Assembly: GCF_000020005.1 (NCBI RefSeq)
Contig: NC_010718.1
Coordinates: 377,001 to 441,000 of the forward strand
DNA length: 64,000 nt
From: Natranaerobius thermophilus JW/NM-WN-LF
GTDB taxonomy: Bacteria > Bacillota > Natranaerobiia > Natranaerobiales > Natranaerobiaceae
Reading direction: 5' to 3'
Shown: positions 52,294 to 61,246 of the stretch, piece after piece
Layout of the letters: each line of letters begins with the position of its first letter
Position numbering within the stretch: the first letter of the stretch is position 1
Position numbers and translations under genes: made by a program
The notes under the pieces: model-generated
The model's input: only the letters and a program-made list of their open reading frames with translations
Told to the model about the DNA's origin: nothing
The model's database searches: none

Positions 52294-53407
52294 CCTCAGA
52301 AGTGTTGTCAGAAGTTGTGGTTTTTGAGTTATCGATAATGACCCTTCTAGGATAAGGGATTTCAATACCTTCCCTATCTAAAGCCATTTTAAAGCGCCTT
52401 CTAAGTTCACGTTCTATGGCCCATTGTTCACCGGGAATAGTTTCGCAGATCACTCTGATATTCACGCTTGAATCAGCTAGTTCTGTTACACCTTGCACTA
52501 CAGGCTCAGTTACTATCGAAGTCAGCTCTTGGGCAGCTTGTTTTCCTTCTTTTGCTAAAACCTCGATGGCTTTATTAATGTCTTCTTCATAGGCAATTCC
52601 CACTGTTATCAATGCCATCATTTCCCCTCTACTGTAATTGGTAACTTTTCCTATTTCTCCATTGGGAATGATATGAATTTGACCTGTCCATTCTCGAATT
52701 CTAGTAGTTCTCAATCCTAACTCCTGTACTTCACCAAAAACATCGGCTGCTACAACATATTCTCCTACGCTGTACTGGTCTTCGAACATTATAAAGAACC
52801 CTGTGATAACATCTTTGATTAAACTTTGAGCACCAAAACTGACGGCTAAACCCAGTACTCCTACACCTGCTAAAATCGAGCTGGTTCTAATACCTAAGTT
52901 CTCTAGAATCATCATACCAGCTAGAAAATAGACTACGTAAAGTAACAAACTTTTTAATAGACCGTTTAAAGTTTTTTTGCGCCGTTCGTTGATTAACTTT
53001 CTTTCCTCATCTCGTTCAGGGTCAAATACATGATCAATTAGCTGTCTACCTAAATTAATAGTAATTTTAGCTAAAATAATTATACCAATGATTTTGAGTA
53101 TTGTTGTACCAATTGTTCGTACTTCCTCTGGCCCGATTACCTCAAATTCAAATATTTCCAGGGAAATTAAGATTACTAGAAAGGTTAGTCCGTACTTTAA
53201 TAAGGTTTTTAGACCTAAGTAGATTATTTTTCCGGCATCGGCACTCACATACTTTGACTCTTCGATTTTCATTACCTTTTTAATTAGTTTGAGGCCTACC
53301 TGATATGCTAAATACGCTAGGATGATAACTACTACAATGGTTACTAAATTAATACCCAATTCAAACAAATTGTCTACTTCCAGAATTTCGAAAATATTGG
53401 CTTTCAT
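52289..53407 (-). CDS. mscS: MscS-family mechanosensitive channel
   Basis: 372 aa, ATG after GGAGGGGTTGG. Seen: transmembrane helices at about residues 18-40, 68-88 and 105-125, and the pore helix at about 165-190 (LAGVGVLGLAVSFGAQSLIKDV, the Gly/Ala-rich TM3), then the beta domain with GEVQELGLRTTRIREW and IPNGEIGKVTNYSRG. Known: MscS channels release solutes on hypo-osmotic shock, which suits a salt-adapted cell. Confidence 0.92.
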   Translation of the reverse strand: MKANIFEILEVDNLFELGINLVTIVVVIILAYLAYQVGLKLIKKVMKIEESKYVSADAGKIIYLGLKTLLKYGLTFLVILISLEIFEFEVIGPEEVRTIGTTILKIIGIIILAKITINLGRQLIDHVFDPERDEERKLINERRKKTLNGLLKSLLLYVVYFLAGMMILENLGIRTSSILAGVGVLGLAVSFGAQSLIKDVITGFFIMFEDQYSVGEYVVAADVFGEVQELGLRTTRIREWTGQIHIIPNGEIGKVTNYSRGEMMALITVGIAYEEDINKAIEVLAKEGKQAAQELTSIVTEPVVQGVTELADSSVNIRVICETIPGEQWAIERELRRRFKMALDREGIEIPYPRRVIIDNSKTTTSDNTSEE

Positions 53408-53493
53408 CCAACCCCTCCAAAATTTAATACCAAATTAACTCTTGCTAATATAATTACATCTATAGAATTAATATTCCTGCATATTGTAAAAGC

Positions 53494-54348
53494 TTACTTA
53501 AATTCTTCTTGAAGATAAGCCATATCTTCCGGATTTACAATTCGATTTTTTACTAGATTCCCTTTCTTTAAACCTGGTAACTGTTCTTCAAAGGGAGGAC
53601 GTTGACTTTTATAAAATACACCGATAGGTATTTCGTCTCCCCATTCCTCTGCTTTCTGTATTGCTGAAGTTTTATCCATGGGATCATGGTCTTCTAGCTG
53701 GGATACTCTATTATTGTACCAGGCAAATGTATTTAATTTATTAAAAGAAACACAGGGCTGTAATATATCAACAAGGCCATAACCAGGATATTTTATAGCT
53801 TGCTTCATTAACTCTTTGAGATGATCTTGTTTACCGCTAAAACCTCGGGCGACAAATCCTGCATCATGTGAAATAGCCATTGAAAGAGGCTTTAAAGGTT
53901 CATTAATTACTCCACTAGTCTGAATGCCGGTTACCATTCCCAGTTCACTAGTTGGGCTGGCTTGGCCCTTTGTTAATCCATAAATTTGATTATTATGAAC
54001 AAAGTGAGCAATATTAGGATTTCTTCTTAAATTGTGTAAAAAGTGATTTCCTCCTTCTCCATAGGAATCCCCATCACCGCTTACCAAGATTACTTGAAGA
54101 TCAGGATTGGCAACTTTGGCTGCCACCGCTGAAGGCAATGCCCTGCCGTGCAGGCCATTGAAACCGTTAACATTTAAATAGTGTGGCATTTTTGCGGCTT
54201 GGCCAATTCCAGATACCACAAGAACTTTGTCAGGGGCTAAATTTAACTCTTCTAAGGCTTGAACAAGGGCTTTTCTGATTGGGAAATTACCACAACCAGG
54301 ACACCAGCTTGTTTTACGTTCGAGTTCGAAGTCTAAAGTTCCAGTCAT
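53494..54348 (-). CDS. korB: 2-oxoacid:ferredoxin oxidoreductase, beta subunit
   Basis: 284 aa from ATG 54348, after AAAGGAGGACC, overlapping the alpha stop by one base (TAATG). Seen: CPGCGNFPIRKAL, the thiamine-diphosphate motif GDGDSYGEGGNHFLHNLRRN and NNQIYGLTKGQASPT. Known: the beta subunit binds thiamine diphosphate and an iron-sulfur cluster; the enzyme decarboxylates 2-oxoglutarate or another 2-oxoacid and reduces ferredoxin. Substrate is not certain from the sequence. Confidence 0.92.
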   Translation of the reverse strand: MTGTLDFELERKTSWCPGCGNFPIRKALVQALEELNLAPDKVLVVSGIGQAAKMPHYLNVNGFNGLHGRALPSAVAAKVANPDLQVILVSGDGDSYGEGGNHFLHNLRRNPNIAHFVHNNQIYGLTKGQASPTSELGMVTGIQTSGVINEPLKPLSMAISHDAGFVARGFSGKQDHLKELMKQAIKYPGYGLVDILQPCVSFNKLNTFAWYNNRVSQLEDHDPMDKTSAIQKAEEWGDEIPIGVFYKSQRPPFEEQLPGLKKGNLVKNRIVNPEDMAYLQEEFK

Positions 54349-56129
54349 TATTGGTCCTCCTTTATCAGAGATTTCAATTGGGAACAAATTTCTTCCCAGG
54401 TAATTTGTCTACCATCATATCTCAATATTTTTTGACTAACTTGAATACCAGTTTCTCTTGCAATTAGCTGGGCTAATTGCCCAGTTGCATTATTTTCAAC
54501 AGAAATAAACTTACATTTGTCTACTAATTCTGGTAAAGTTGTATCAGGAAAAGGAAATAAATCGGAAAAATGTAGTGAGCCCACTGAATATCCCGAAGCT
54601 CTTAGATTATCTACAGCTTCCTGAATAATTCCCTCGGTGGAGCCCCAACTTAATAAAATTGTTTTTGGATTCTCAGCCCCGTAGTAGTTTGGAGAAGACA
54701 TTTCTGATTTAAGTTTTTCAAGTTTTCTCATCCGCTTATCTACCATAGCTGTTCTGATCTCTGAATCTTCAGTAATATTTCCATAAATATCGTGTTCGTG
54801 ACTGTCTATCAATACCGTTTCACCCGTGTACTGTCCGGGATAAGCCCGAGGCGAAATGCCTGATTCACTATTAAATTCATACCTGACGTATTTACCATAT
54901 TGTTGTTTTTGTCTGGCCAACTCTTGGTCATTAATAGTATAGTCATGGCAGTTTAATTTTTGAAACTGAAATGGCGATAAAGAGGCGGTTGAATCGGCTA
55001 AATACTGATCGCTTAATACAATTACGGGAATTTGATATTTTTCGGCAATTTCAAAAGCTTTATTAACTCTATAAAAAGCATCTTCGATAGAGGTTAGACT
55101 GATTACGGCTCTAGGAAATTCACCCTGGGCAGCCGTTAATACAAACTGTAAGTCAGCTTGTTCGGTCCTGGTGGGTAAACCGGTAGCTGGACCTGGTCGT
55201 TGAACATTTGCTACTACTAGGGGAATTTCGGCAACTCCGCTCATGCCCAGAGACTCTACCATTAATGAAAAACCTCCTCCTGAGGTGGCAGTCATAGCTC
55301 TGACTCCCATTGATGAAGCCCCGAGGGCTTTGTTTATACCAGCAATTTCGTCTTCAGATTGTTCAACTACTAAATTTGCTTCTTTCTGTTTTTTTGCTAA
55401 ATAATTCATGATACCAGTGGAAGGGGTCATGGGATAAGTGGAGAAGAATTTACAGCCACTAGCAATGGCGCTCATCCCAGTAGCTTCGTTTCCAGAAATT
55501 AATATTTGTTCATTTTCATCTTGATTTTCTATTGGCTCTAGCCAACTTTCCTTGATTTTAGTCAGCAAGTTATGTTCTTTTATTGCCTCTTTGGTTCTTT
55601 GATAACCAGTTTTTACGGCTTTTTCATTGATATCCACTAAACTTTCCTTAAAAGATTGATTAATCAATTCAATTAACTTATTTTCAGATAGTCCCAAAAA
55701 GTAAGCCATGGATGCTAGTGCTACAGTACTTAATGTCCTGGGATTTTCAACGATCTTGGTTGCCCATTGATTCCAGGGTAGATGTAAACTGATTGATTCT
55801 TGATCAGATTGGTGAATCTCTATTTCTTTACTGTCTGATATTTCGCCGGCTATGATTCCTCCTTTATTTACTTTGTCAAAGTGTAATTCATTTGTCTCCT
55901 GGTTAAAACAAAAGAGCATGTCCGTTGTTTTTTGTGGAGCTTTCACAGCTTGATTATCAATTTTAATTTGATAAAAATTGTGACCTCCACGAATTCTAGA
56001 CATATAGTCCTTAGTTAGCAAAATTTGATATCCTAATCTGTTTAAATGTTTTCCCAAAAGATTTGCGGAAGTGTCCAGTCCCTGACCAGCTGCACCTCCA
56101 AGTAAAATGTTTTTACTTGTTATCGTCAA
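54348..56129 (-). CDS. korA: 2-oxoacid:ferredoxin oxidoreductase, alpha subunit (gamma-alpha fusion)
   Basis: 593 aa from TTG 56129, 6 bases after AGAGGTG; GTG 56138 is inside that site. Seen: an N-terminal gamma domain GAAGQGLDTSANLLGKHLNR and SRIRGGHNFYQIKI, then the alpha domain with GNEATGMSAIASGCKFFSTY, YPMTPSTGIM, and PGPATGLPTRTEQADL. The fused order is common in Clostridia. Translationally coupled to korB. Substrate could also be a branched-chain or pyruvate-like 2-oxoacid. Confidence 0.92.
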   Translation of the reverse strand: MTITSKNILLGGAAGQGLDTSANLLGKHLNRLGYQILLTKDYMSRIRGGHNFYQIKIDNQAVKAPQKTTDMLFCFNQETNELHFDKVNKGGIIAGEISDSKEIEIHQSDQESISLHLPWNQWATKIVENPRTLSTVALASMAYFLGLSENKLIELINQSFKESLVDINEKAVKTGYQRTKEAIKEHNLLTKIKESWLEPIENQDENEQILISGNEATGMSAIASGCKFFSTYPMTPSTGIMNYLAKKQKEANLVVEQSEDEIAGINKALGASSMGVRAMTATSGGGFSLMVESLGMSGVAEIPLVVANVQRPGPATGLPTRTEQADLQFVLTAAQGEFPRAVISLTSIEDAFYRVNKAFEIAEKYQIPVIVLSDQYLADSTASLSPFQFQKLNCHDYTINDQELARQKQQYGKYVRYEFNSESGISPRAYPGQYTGETVLIDSHEHDIYGNITEDSEIRTAMVDKRMRKLEKLKSEMSSPNYYGAENPKTILLSWGSTEGIIQEAVDNLRASGYSVGSLHFSDLFPFPDTTLPELVDKCKFISVENNATGQLAQLIARETGIQVSQKILRYDGRQITWEEICSQLKSLIKEDQ

Positions 56130-56244
56130 TCTAAACACCTCTTCTTTTTATATATAGTGATTACTATTATTACAATTCTTTAAAATGTAATTTTTCCCTT
56201 TTTTTGAATAATAAATACAATATTTACTATTGAAACAGTATAAA

Positions 56245-56278
56245 AAAGCCCTCCTGGTCAAAAAACCAGGAGGGCTTT
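56245..56278 (-). terminator. Terminator of the P-loop gene
   Basis: AAAGCCCTCCTGG (56245-56257) and CCAGGAGGGCTTT (56266-56278), T-run on the minus strand. Confidence 0.85.
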
Positions 56279-57113
56279 ACTTAAATCTATCGGGTACATC
56301 TATTTCAGAAATTATAATTTTAATTGTAAGGGAGTCTAAACCAGACAATTTTTTTATTTTATCTTGTAAATCAGCTTGTAAACTTTTTGCAGTCAGATGC
56401 AATGGGTTATCATAACCTAGTTTTAAATGAATTTCTATGCTGGTTGACTGGGCACTGTTAGTTATTTTTATTGTTTTAATTTGTTTGACATCATGATCTG
56501 TTAAATCATGATGTAAGGCAAAATAAGCCATATCCTCAAGAGCCTTTTCTTTAATATAAATTCCGCCAAGGGAATGGAAATTAGGTTTAACCACGGATTG
56601 TTCTCCTAGATATTCTGTTTTTCCCCTATTAGGTATAAGCAGTTTCAAGCGGTCCAATAATGGAACCTTAAAAGTCTTACGGACTTCTACAGGAGACAAG
56701 GGTACAACATGACGACCCCTATCACGATGGTATTTAGCTTTTTTACGTTCTCGGGTAGAAGTGATTTCAGAAATGTCTATCCAATGATCAGGTTGATCCA
56801 GTTTAAGGTTTTGGATGATTTTATTTATCATGTGCTGCGAAGTACCGATTATTAAAATTTTTGAAGGGTTTAGTGCTTGTAGTCTAGCACTCATTTTTTG
56901 TGCATAGTCATTATCGTCAAAAATTGCTCTTTTAACTGCTCTGATACGATTTTGTTCCTGTTTGCCGGAAATTGATCCGGGAATTTTTTTGCCTTTATAT
57001 ATTAATAAGCCATCGTCTATAATCAAGGGAATATTGTAATTGAAAGCAATACTTATGGCGCGGTGACTTTTGCCAGTGCCGCTTTTTCCATATAAAGCAT
57101 ATATTTTCGACAT
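56277..57113 (-). CDS. P-loop ATPase with Asp23-like C-terminus
   Basis: 278 aa, ATG after a weak site. Seen: Walker A YGKSGTGKSHRAI at residues 8-20, IIDDGLLIYKG, ILIIGTSQHMINKI, and a C-terminal domain of about 90 residues (KALEDMAYFALHHDLTDHDV, IKITNSAQSTSIEIHLKL) resembling Asp23/Gls24 folds. Known: such P-loop proteins are found in Clostridia without assigned function. Its stop lies on the terminator at 56245; 21 bases separate it from ttuA, so they probably form one operon with ttuB. Confidence 0.6.
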   Translation of the reverse strand: MSKIYALYGKSGTGKSHRAISIAFNYNIPLIIDDGLLIYKGKKIPGSISGKQEQNRIRAVKRAIFDDNDYAQKMSARLQALNPSKILIIGTSQHMINKIIQNLKLDQPDHWIDISEITSTRERKKAKYHRDRGRHVVPLSPVEVRKTFKVPLLDRLKLLIPNRGKTEYLGEQSVVKPNFHSLGGIYIKEKALEDMAYFALHHDLTDHDVKQIKTIKITNSAQSTSIEIHLKLGYDNPLHLTAKSLQADLQDKIKKLSGLDSLTIKIIISEIDVPDRFK

Positions 57114-57134
57114 TTCTTTATTAAGCCACCTTTC

Positions 57135-58076
57135 TTATTTGAAAAAACCGGAGATTTCCTCCTTGACTTTAAGAGGGTCTAATTGATTACTTTTCATTTG
57201 CCTGCAGAAGCTACAATCTCTATCTTGACTTGTTGGTTCCCCACATGTTGGACATTTTACCAAAGTAATATCTTGTTTGTTTGATTTGAAATATGGTTGG
57301 GCAGTACGCAAAAAGTCTAGATAAAACTGATCTTTAGTCCCAGGTGACTTTAGTTCAAGATTGTTTAATACCTCTTTATAATCAAAACTACTGGCACCCT
57401 GTGCCATAGGGCATTCTTCCAAGATATAATCGATATTTTTAGTAATGCAATAAGCGGCTGTTTCTTTCTCTGCCAAACGACATAGAGGTTTAATCTTTTT
57501 AGCAAGGCCATTATTTGATGGCATACTAGGAGACTGCCTGCTCAAGTACCCAGTTTGCCATCTGAGAGTATTTCCTAACAGAGAAGATGCCTCATCATCT
57601 AAATTGTGACCTGTTGCAACAGCATGATAATTTCCATATTTGGCGAAGATATTCATAATATATCTTTTTATTAATCCACATGCCGAACATGCGGATCTAG
57701 GGTTGTTTCTAGAGATTTCTTTGATTCCTGTGTTATACAATTTTGGTAGTGAAATCGTATAAAGATTTCCTGAAACTTTTTCGGCAAAACTTTGAGCTTT
57801 TTCCATTGAGGTTTTTGAATATTCATCAATACCCAGGTCGATATAAAATGCATCCGCTTTGTATCCGCGATCTAGTAACATATCCCACAGAGCCAAACTA
57901 TCCTTTCCCCCTGAGATAGCTACGATAACTTTTTCATTAGGAGGTAACATTTTGAATTTTTTGATTGCTTTAATCATTTGGTTTTGAAGGTGCTCAACCA
58001 GATGTGTTTCACATAAAGTTGCCTTGTGTCTTTTGATTCTCAAGATTGCCTGGGAATCACATTTGAAACATTTCAA
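57135..58076 (-). CDS. ttuA: tRNA 2-thiolation enzyme TtuA
   Basis: 313 aa, ATG after GGAGGTGACG. Seen: N-terminal zinc site CFKCD and CETH (residues 3-6, 22-25), PP-loop ATP site SGGKDSLAL at residues 55-63, CSACG near 131-135, ECPMAQGAS (third cluster Cys) and a C-terminal zinc site CPTCG and CSFC. Known: TtuA uses an iron-sulfur cluster on three Cys to transfer sulfur from TtuB to ribothymidine 54 of tRNA, raising tRNA stability in thermophiles. ttuB is 17 bases upstream in the same operon. TtcA-like alternatives lack the outer zinc sites. Confidence 0.85.
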   Translation of the reverse strand: MKCFKCDSQAILRIKRHKATLCETHLVEHLQNQMIKAIKKFKMLPPNEKVIVAISGGKDSLALWDMLLDRGYKADAFYIDLGIDEYSKTSMEKAQSFAEKVSGNLYTISLPKLYNTGIKEISRNNPRSACSACGLIKRYIMNIFAKYGNYHAVATGHNLDDEASSLLGNTLRWQTGYLSRQSPSMPSNNGLAKKIKPLCRLAEKETAAYCITKNIDYILEECPMAQGASSFDYKEVLNNLELKSPGTKDQFYLDFLRTAQPYFKSNKQDITLVKCPTCGEPTSQDRDCSFCRQMKSNQLDPLKVKEEISGFFK

Positions 58077-58093
58077 GGTTCGTCACCTCCAAT

Positions 58094-58288
58094 TTATCCG
58101 CCTGAAACAACTGAGATAATTTCTATATTTTCATGATCTTTGACAATTTTATCATGGGTTAAAATTTGTCCTTCTTTTACAACAATTACTGTTTCGGGAT
58201 TTAATTCTAATTCGGATAAAATATTTGATACTTTTTTATTTCCTGAAAGCTCAGTAACCTGGTTAGTGCCTTTTAAAGTCACCTTCAT
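58094..58288 (-). CDS. ttuB: ThiS/MoaD-like sulfur carrier TtuB
   Basis: 64 aa, ATG after AAAAGGAGGGTGC. Seen: a beta-grasp ubiquitin-like protein ending in the thiocarboxylate tail VVSGG, with KVTLKGTNQVTEL and VIVVKEGQIL. Known: ThiS, MoaD and TtuB all end GG and carry sulfur as a thiocarboxylate. Position next to ttuA points to TtuB. The E1-like enzyme that would activate it is at 51242-52126. Confidence 0.85.
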   Translation of the reverse strand: MKVTLKGTNQVTELSGNKKVSNILSELELNPETVIVVKEGQILTHDKIVKDHENIEIISVVSGG

Positions 58289-58423
58289 TAGAGCACCCTC
58301 CTTTTAGCAGTGGGTTTCCTATCGGAGAAGTTTACTAGAATATCAAGGTCTTTGCAACCATGAATTTACTTACTCTTAAGGGGAAATACTTTAAATAAAT
58401 GATTCTAAATGGAGGAATGAAGG

Positions 58424-58600
58424 ATGAACGAAAGCAAAGGTACTATATTATTTTTGGCTTTATTAGTTTTGGTTTTAATCATGGCTGGAATGGTTGTATT
58501 TTCAGGGTTTTTTGAAGATGAGCCTGAAGAAAGAGAACATATTAAAGTAGATCCTCATAGAATTGCAGTTACAGTGAAAACTTATAAATTATTTGGATAA
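58424..58600 (+). CDS. Small membrane protein, 58 aa
   Basis: ATG 58424 after GGAGGAATGAAGG. Seen: one transmembrane segment (TILFLALLVLVLIMAGMVVF, residues 7-26) and a short charged tail (FEDEPEEREHIKVDPHRIAV). No family recognised. Single-pass, tail probably outside. Confidence 0.55.
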   Translation: MNESKGTILFLALLVLVLIMAGMVVFSGFFEDEPEEREHIKVDPHRIAVTVKTYKLFG

Positions 58601-58705
58601 ACTGTAGTTATGCTAAATTATGAGTTTTGCTATCTAATTGGGATTTTGTTAGAATATTTTCAGTACTCATTTCAATTATTAACATAGCTAAGGGGGAGGG
58701 AGACT

Positions 58706-58903
58706 ATGGACTGTGACAAGCAAAAACAAAACTTGGAAAAATGTAACTGTACATACCCCGGATGTCCGAGAAAAGGTAATTGTTGCGAGTGCTTACATCA
58801 TCATTTAAAAATGGAACAACTTCCTGCTTGTTGTTTCCCTGAGGATGTTGAAAAAACTTATGATAGATCCTTTAAAAAATTTGCCCAAATAGTTATGAAA
58901 TAA
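58706..58903 (+). CDS. Cys-rich DUF6485-like protein
   Basis: 65 aa, ATG after GGGGGAGGGAG. Seen: nine Cys, including NLEKCNCTYPGCPRKGNCCE and HHHLKMEQLPACCFP, probably one or two metal sites. I recall the pattern CNC-x3-CPRKG-x2-CECL as DUF6485, common in anaerobes and of unknown role. Convergent with the lipid-kinase gene, which ends 6 bases on. Confidence 0.75.
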   Translation: MDCDKQKQNLEKCNCTYPGCPRKGNCCECLHHHLKMEQLPACCFPEDVEKTYDRSFKKFAQIVMK

Positions 58904-58908
58904 ATTAA

Positions 58909-59829
58909 TCAATTATTCTTTGGTGTTATTATTGGAAGTTTTTGAGGAATTAATTGAATATGGGCAGGGATACTTCCATATATTTCTCCATCTGAGTGAT
59001 AATTGATTGACAACCCGGTATTCTTTGTACCGGGTTCGATTTTAATTGTTTTTGTTTTAATTTCCATGACTTGATAGTTATCAACATGATTCCCTTTATA
59101 GATCGAAGCAAATTTACGTACAACTGTGGTTCTTTTTATATCCTTGGCGATTAAAAGATGAAAATAGCCGTCATTAGGCTTTGCTGAGGGTATAAGTTTG
59201 ATGCCTCCACCGATGTATTTTGCATTACCTATGGAAAGTAAAAAACAATTACTGATCTCAGTAGATTTATCATCGGTCTCTAAAATTAAATTGAGATTGC
59301 TATATGTAATTAAAGTTCTTAATATGGAAATGAAATAACTTCCTTTACCATTGAAAAATAATCGTTTATTAGAATTCATGAGCTTAGCAATTTCAACATC
59401 AAAGCCTACTCCAGCGGTATTAACAAAATATGTTTCACCATTAATCAATCCCAGGTCAATTTTTTGGTAATATCCATCTAGAATAACCTGACAGGCTTGT
59501 AGTGGATCATTAGGAATATTTAATGTTCGCACCAAGTCATTACCTGTTCCTGCAGGTATTATTCCAAAGGCCACTCGATCATTAATTATATTTTGGCCGT
59601 TAATGGCTTCATGTAGAGTCCCATCACCGCCTATAATTGCAATTTTAGAACAACCTTCCTGAATAAGCTCACTTGCTAGCTTACCTGCTTCTTTGGGACT
59701 ACTTGTTAATCTATAACGAAGATTAATTTTTTTTGTTTTCAAAAAAGGTAAAATTTGGTTCCAAACTTGTTTTGCCTTACCTTTACCAGCTGTTGGGTTG
59801 ATGATAACACCTATTTCTTTTTCACACAT
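58909..59829 (-). CDS. Diacylglycerol/sphingosine-kinase-family lipid kinase
   Basis: Start taken at ATG 59829 (CEKEIGVIINPTAG) after GAGGGG; ATG 59865 has no ribosome site. 306 aa. Seen: NPTAGKGKAKQVW, nucleotide site IIGGDGTLHEAING, PAGTGNDLVRTLNIP, and VDLGLINGETYFVNTAGVGF-type second half. Known: this family phosphorylates diacylglycerol or related lipids at the membrane. Length is standard. Divergent from mtnA. Confidence 0.88.
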   Translation of the reverse strand: MCEKEIGVIINPTAGKGKAKQVWNQILPFLKTKKINLRYRLTSSPKEAGKLASELIQEGCSKIAIIGGDGTLHEAINGQNIINDRVAFGIIPAGTGNDLVRTLNIPNDPLQACQVILDGYYQKIDLGLINGETYFVNTAGVGFDVEIAKLMNSNKRLFFNGKGSYFISILRTLITYSNLNLILETDDKSTEISNCFLLSIGNAKYIGGGIKLIPSAKPNDGYFHLLIAKDIKRTTVVRKFASIYKGNHVDNYQVMEIKTKTIKIEPGTKNTGLSINYHSDGEIYGSIPAHIQLIPQKLPIITPKNN

Positions 59830-59952
59830 ATTATTATTATACCCCTCACTAGTTATTTTTACCATTTTTAATTATACAAAAGGAGAACGGTTTTGGAAAT
59901 AGTACTGTTATTAAATAAATACAAAAAGTAAACATAGATTGGAGGGATAATA

Positions 59953-60996
59953 TTGGTTTCTGTGAAACCACTTAAATTTGAGGATGATGAGCTGCTTTTG
60001 TTAGACCAACGAAAATTACCTGGTAAGGAAGAATACTTTACATGTAAAACTTATCAAGATGTTCACTTTGCTATTAAAGAAATGGTTTGTAGAGGTGCTC
60101 CATTAATAGGGGCTGTAGGTGCTTATGGTGTTGCTTTGGCTTGCCGTGAATTTATCAATGAATCTCAAGAAAAATTTCAACAAGAAACCAAGAGAGCGAT
60201 ATCTGAACTATCATCTGCTCGTCCTACAGCTGTGAATTTATTTTGGGCGCTGAATAAAATGAATAAATTATTGGGTCAAGTTATGGAAGAAAATACAGCC
60301 CCTGAAGATATTTATCCTATAATTTTAAATGAAGCCCATAAAATTAGTGATCAGGAATTGCAAAGAAATTATCGCATTGCTGAATTTGGTGATCAAGTAA
60401 TTTCAAATGGAGATAAAATCCTGACACATTGTAATACAGGAGCGTTGGCCACTACTGGTTACGGTACTGCCTTAGGAGTTATTAGACAAGCCCATTATAA
60501 TCATAAAGACATTTTTGTTTATGTTGATGAAACAAGACCAAGATTACAGGGCGCTAAGTTAACTGCTTGGGAATTAAAACAAGAACAATTACCCTTTGCA
60601 TTGATTCCGGATTCTTCGGCTGCCGTTTTAATCAAAAATGGGGATATTGATGTAATATTTGTTGGTGCTGACAGAATTGCATCTAATGGTGACACAGCTA
60701 ATAAAATTGGAACCTTTATGTTATCGATTTTGGCTAAAAAATATAAGGTCCCATTTTATGTGGTGGCACCTGTGTCAACTATTGATTTTCAGGCTAAAAA
60801 CGGTGATGATATAACTATAGAAGAGCGAAGTAGCAAGGAAGTAACAGAAATAGACGGAGTGCGGGTAGCTCCTACGGACATACAAGTTTATAATCCAGCC
60901 TTTGATATCACACCAGCTGAAAATATAACAGGTATTATTACAGAAAAAGGAATTATTGGACCAAATAACAGAGAAATCATGACAATTCAGGAGTAA
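59953..60996 (+). CDS. mtnA: Methylthioribose-1-phosphate isomerase MtnA
   Basis: 347 aa, TTG start after TGGAGGGATAATA. Seen: RGAPLIGAVGAYGVALA, the catalytic Cys in LTHCNTGALATTGYGTALG and catalytic Asp in FVGADRIASNGDTANKIGT, DETRPRLQGAKLTAWEL. Known: MtnA isomerises S-methyl-5-thioribose-1-phosphate in methionine salvage. Full length. No other mtn gene is visible in the window. The related eIF2B-like ribose-1,5-bisphosphate isomerases lack these features together. Confidence 0.93.
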   Translation: MVSVKPLKFEDDELLLLDQRKLPGKEEYFTCKTYQDVHFAIKEMVCRGAPLIGAVGAYGVALACREFINESQEKFQQETKRAISELSSARPTAVNLFWALNKMNKLLGQVMEENTAPEDIYPIILNEAHKISDQELQRNYRIAEFGDQVISNGDKILTHCNTGALATTGYGTALGVIRQAHYNHKDIFVYVDETRPRLQGAKLTAWELKQEQLPFALIPDSSAAVLIKNGDIDVIFVGADRIASNGDTANKIGTFMLSILAKKYKVPFYVVAPVSTIDFQAKNGDDITIEERSSKEVTEIDGVRVAPTDIQVYNPAFDITPAENITGIITEKGIIGPNNREIMTIQE

Positions 60997-61171
60997 GTGA
61001 TTGCTGATGTCGATAGATTGAAAATTTCTCTTTTTTAATTAGTAAAAAACTGATATACTATCTATGACGTACAAATATCTTTATGCACCGATATGCACTA
61101 AATAGTCAGACATTTATTATAAAAAATATTAAAATCAAAATTTATCTAGATGTTCAAGGGGGAGGTGGTTC

Positions 61172-61228
61172 TTGAACAATCAAAATAATACGGTCATAAT
61201 GGTACGGTTGGTAAAAAAATTTAGCTAA
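61172..61228 (+). CDS. Possible 18-aa leader peptide upstream of the BMP lipoprotein
   Basis: TTG 61172 after GGGGGAGGTGG; reads NNQNNTVIMVRLVKKFS then TAA, 18 bases before the lipoprotein start. GTTCAA and TTGAAC flank the ribosome site (61162-61177), so it can be hidden in a hairpin. A strong ribosome site in an otherwise empty gap suggests a regulatory leader. Confidence 0.45.
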   Translation: MNNQNNTVIMVRLVKKFS

Positions 61229-61246
61229 ATTAAGAAGGGGGTAATA

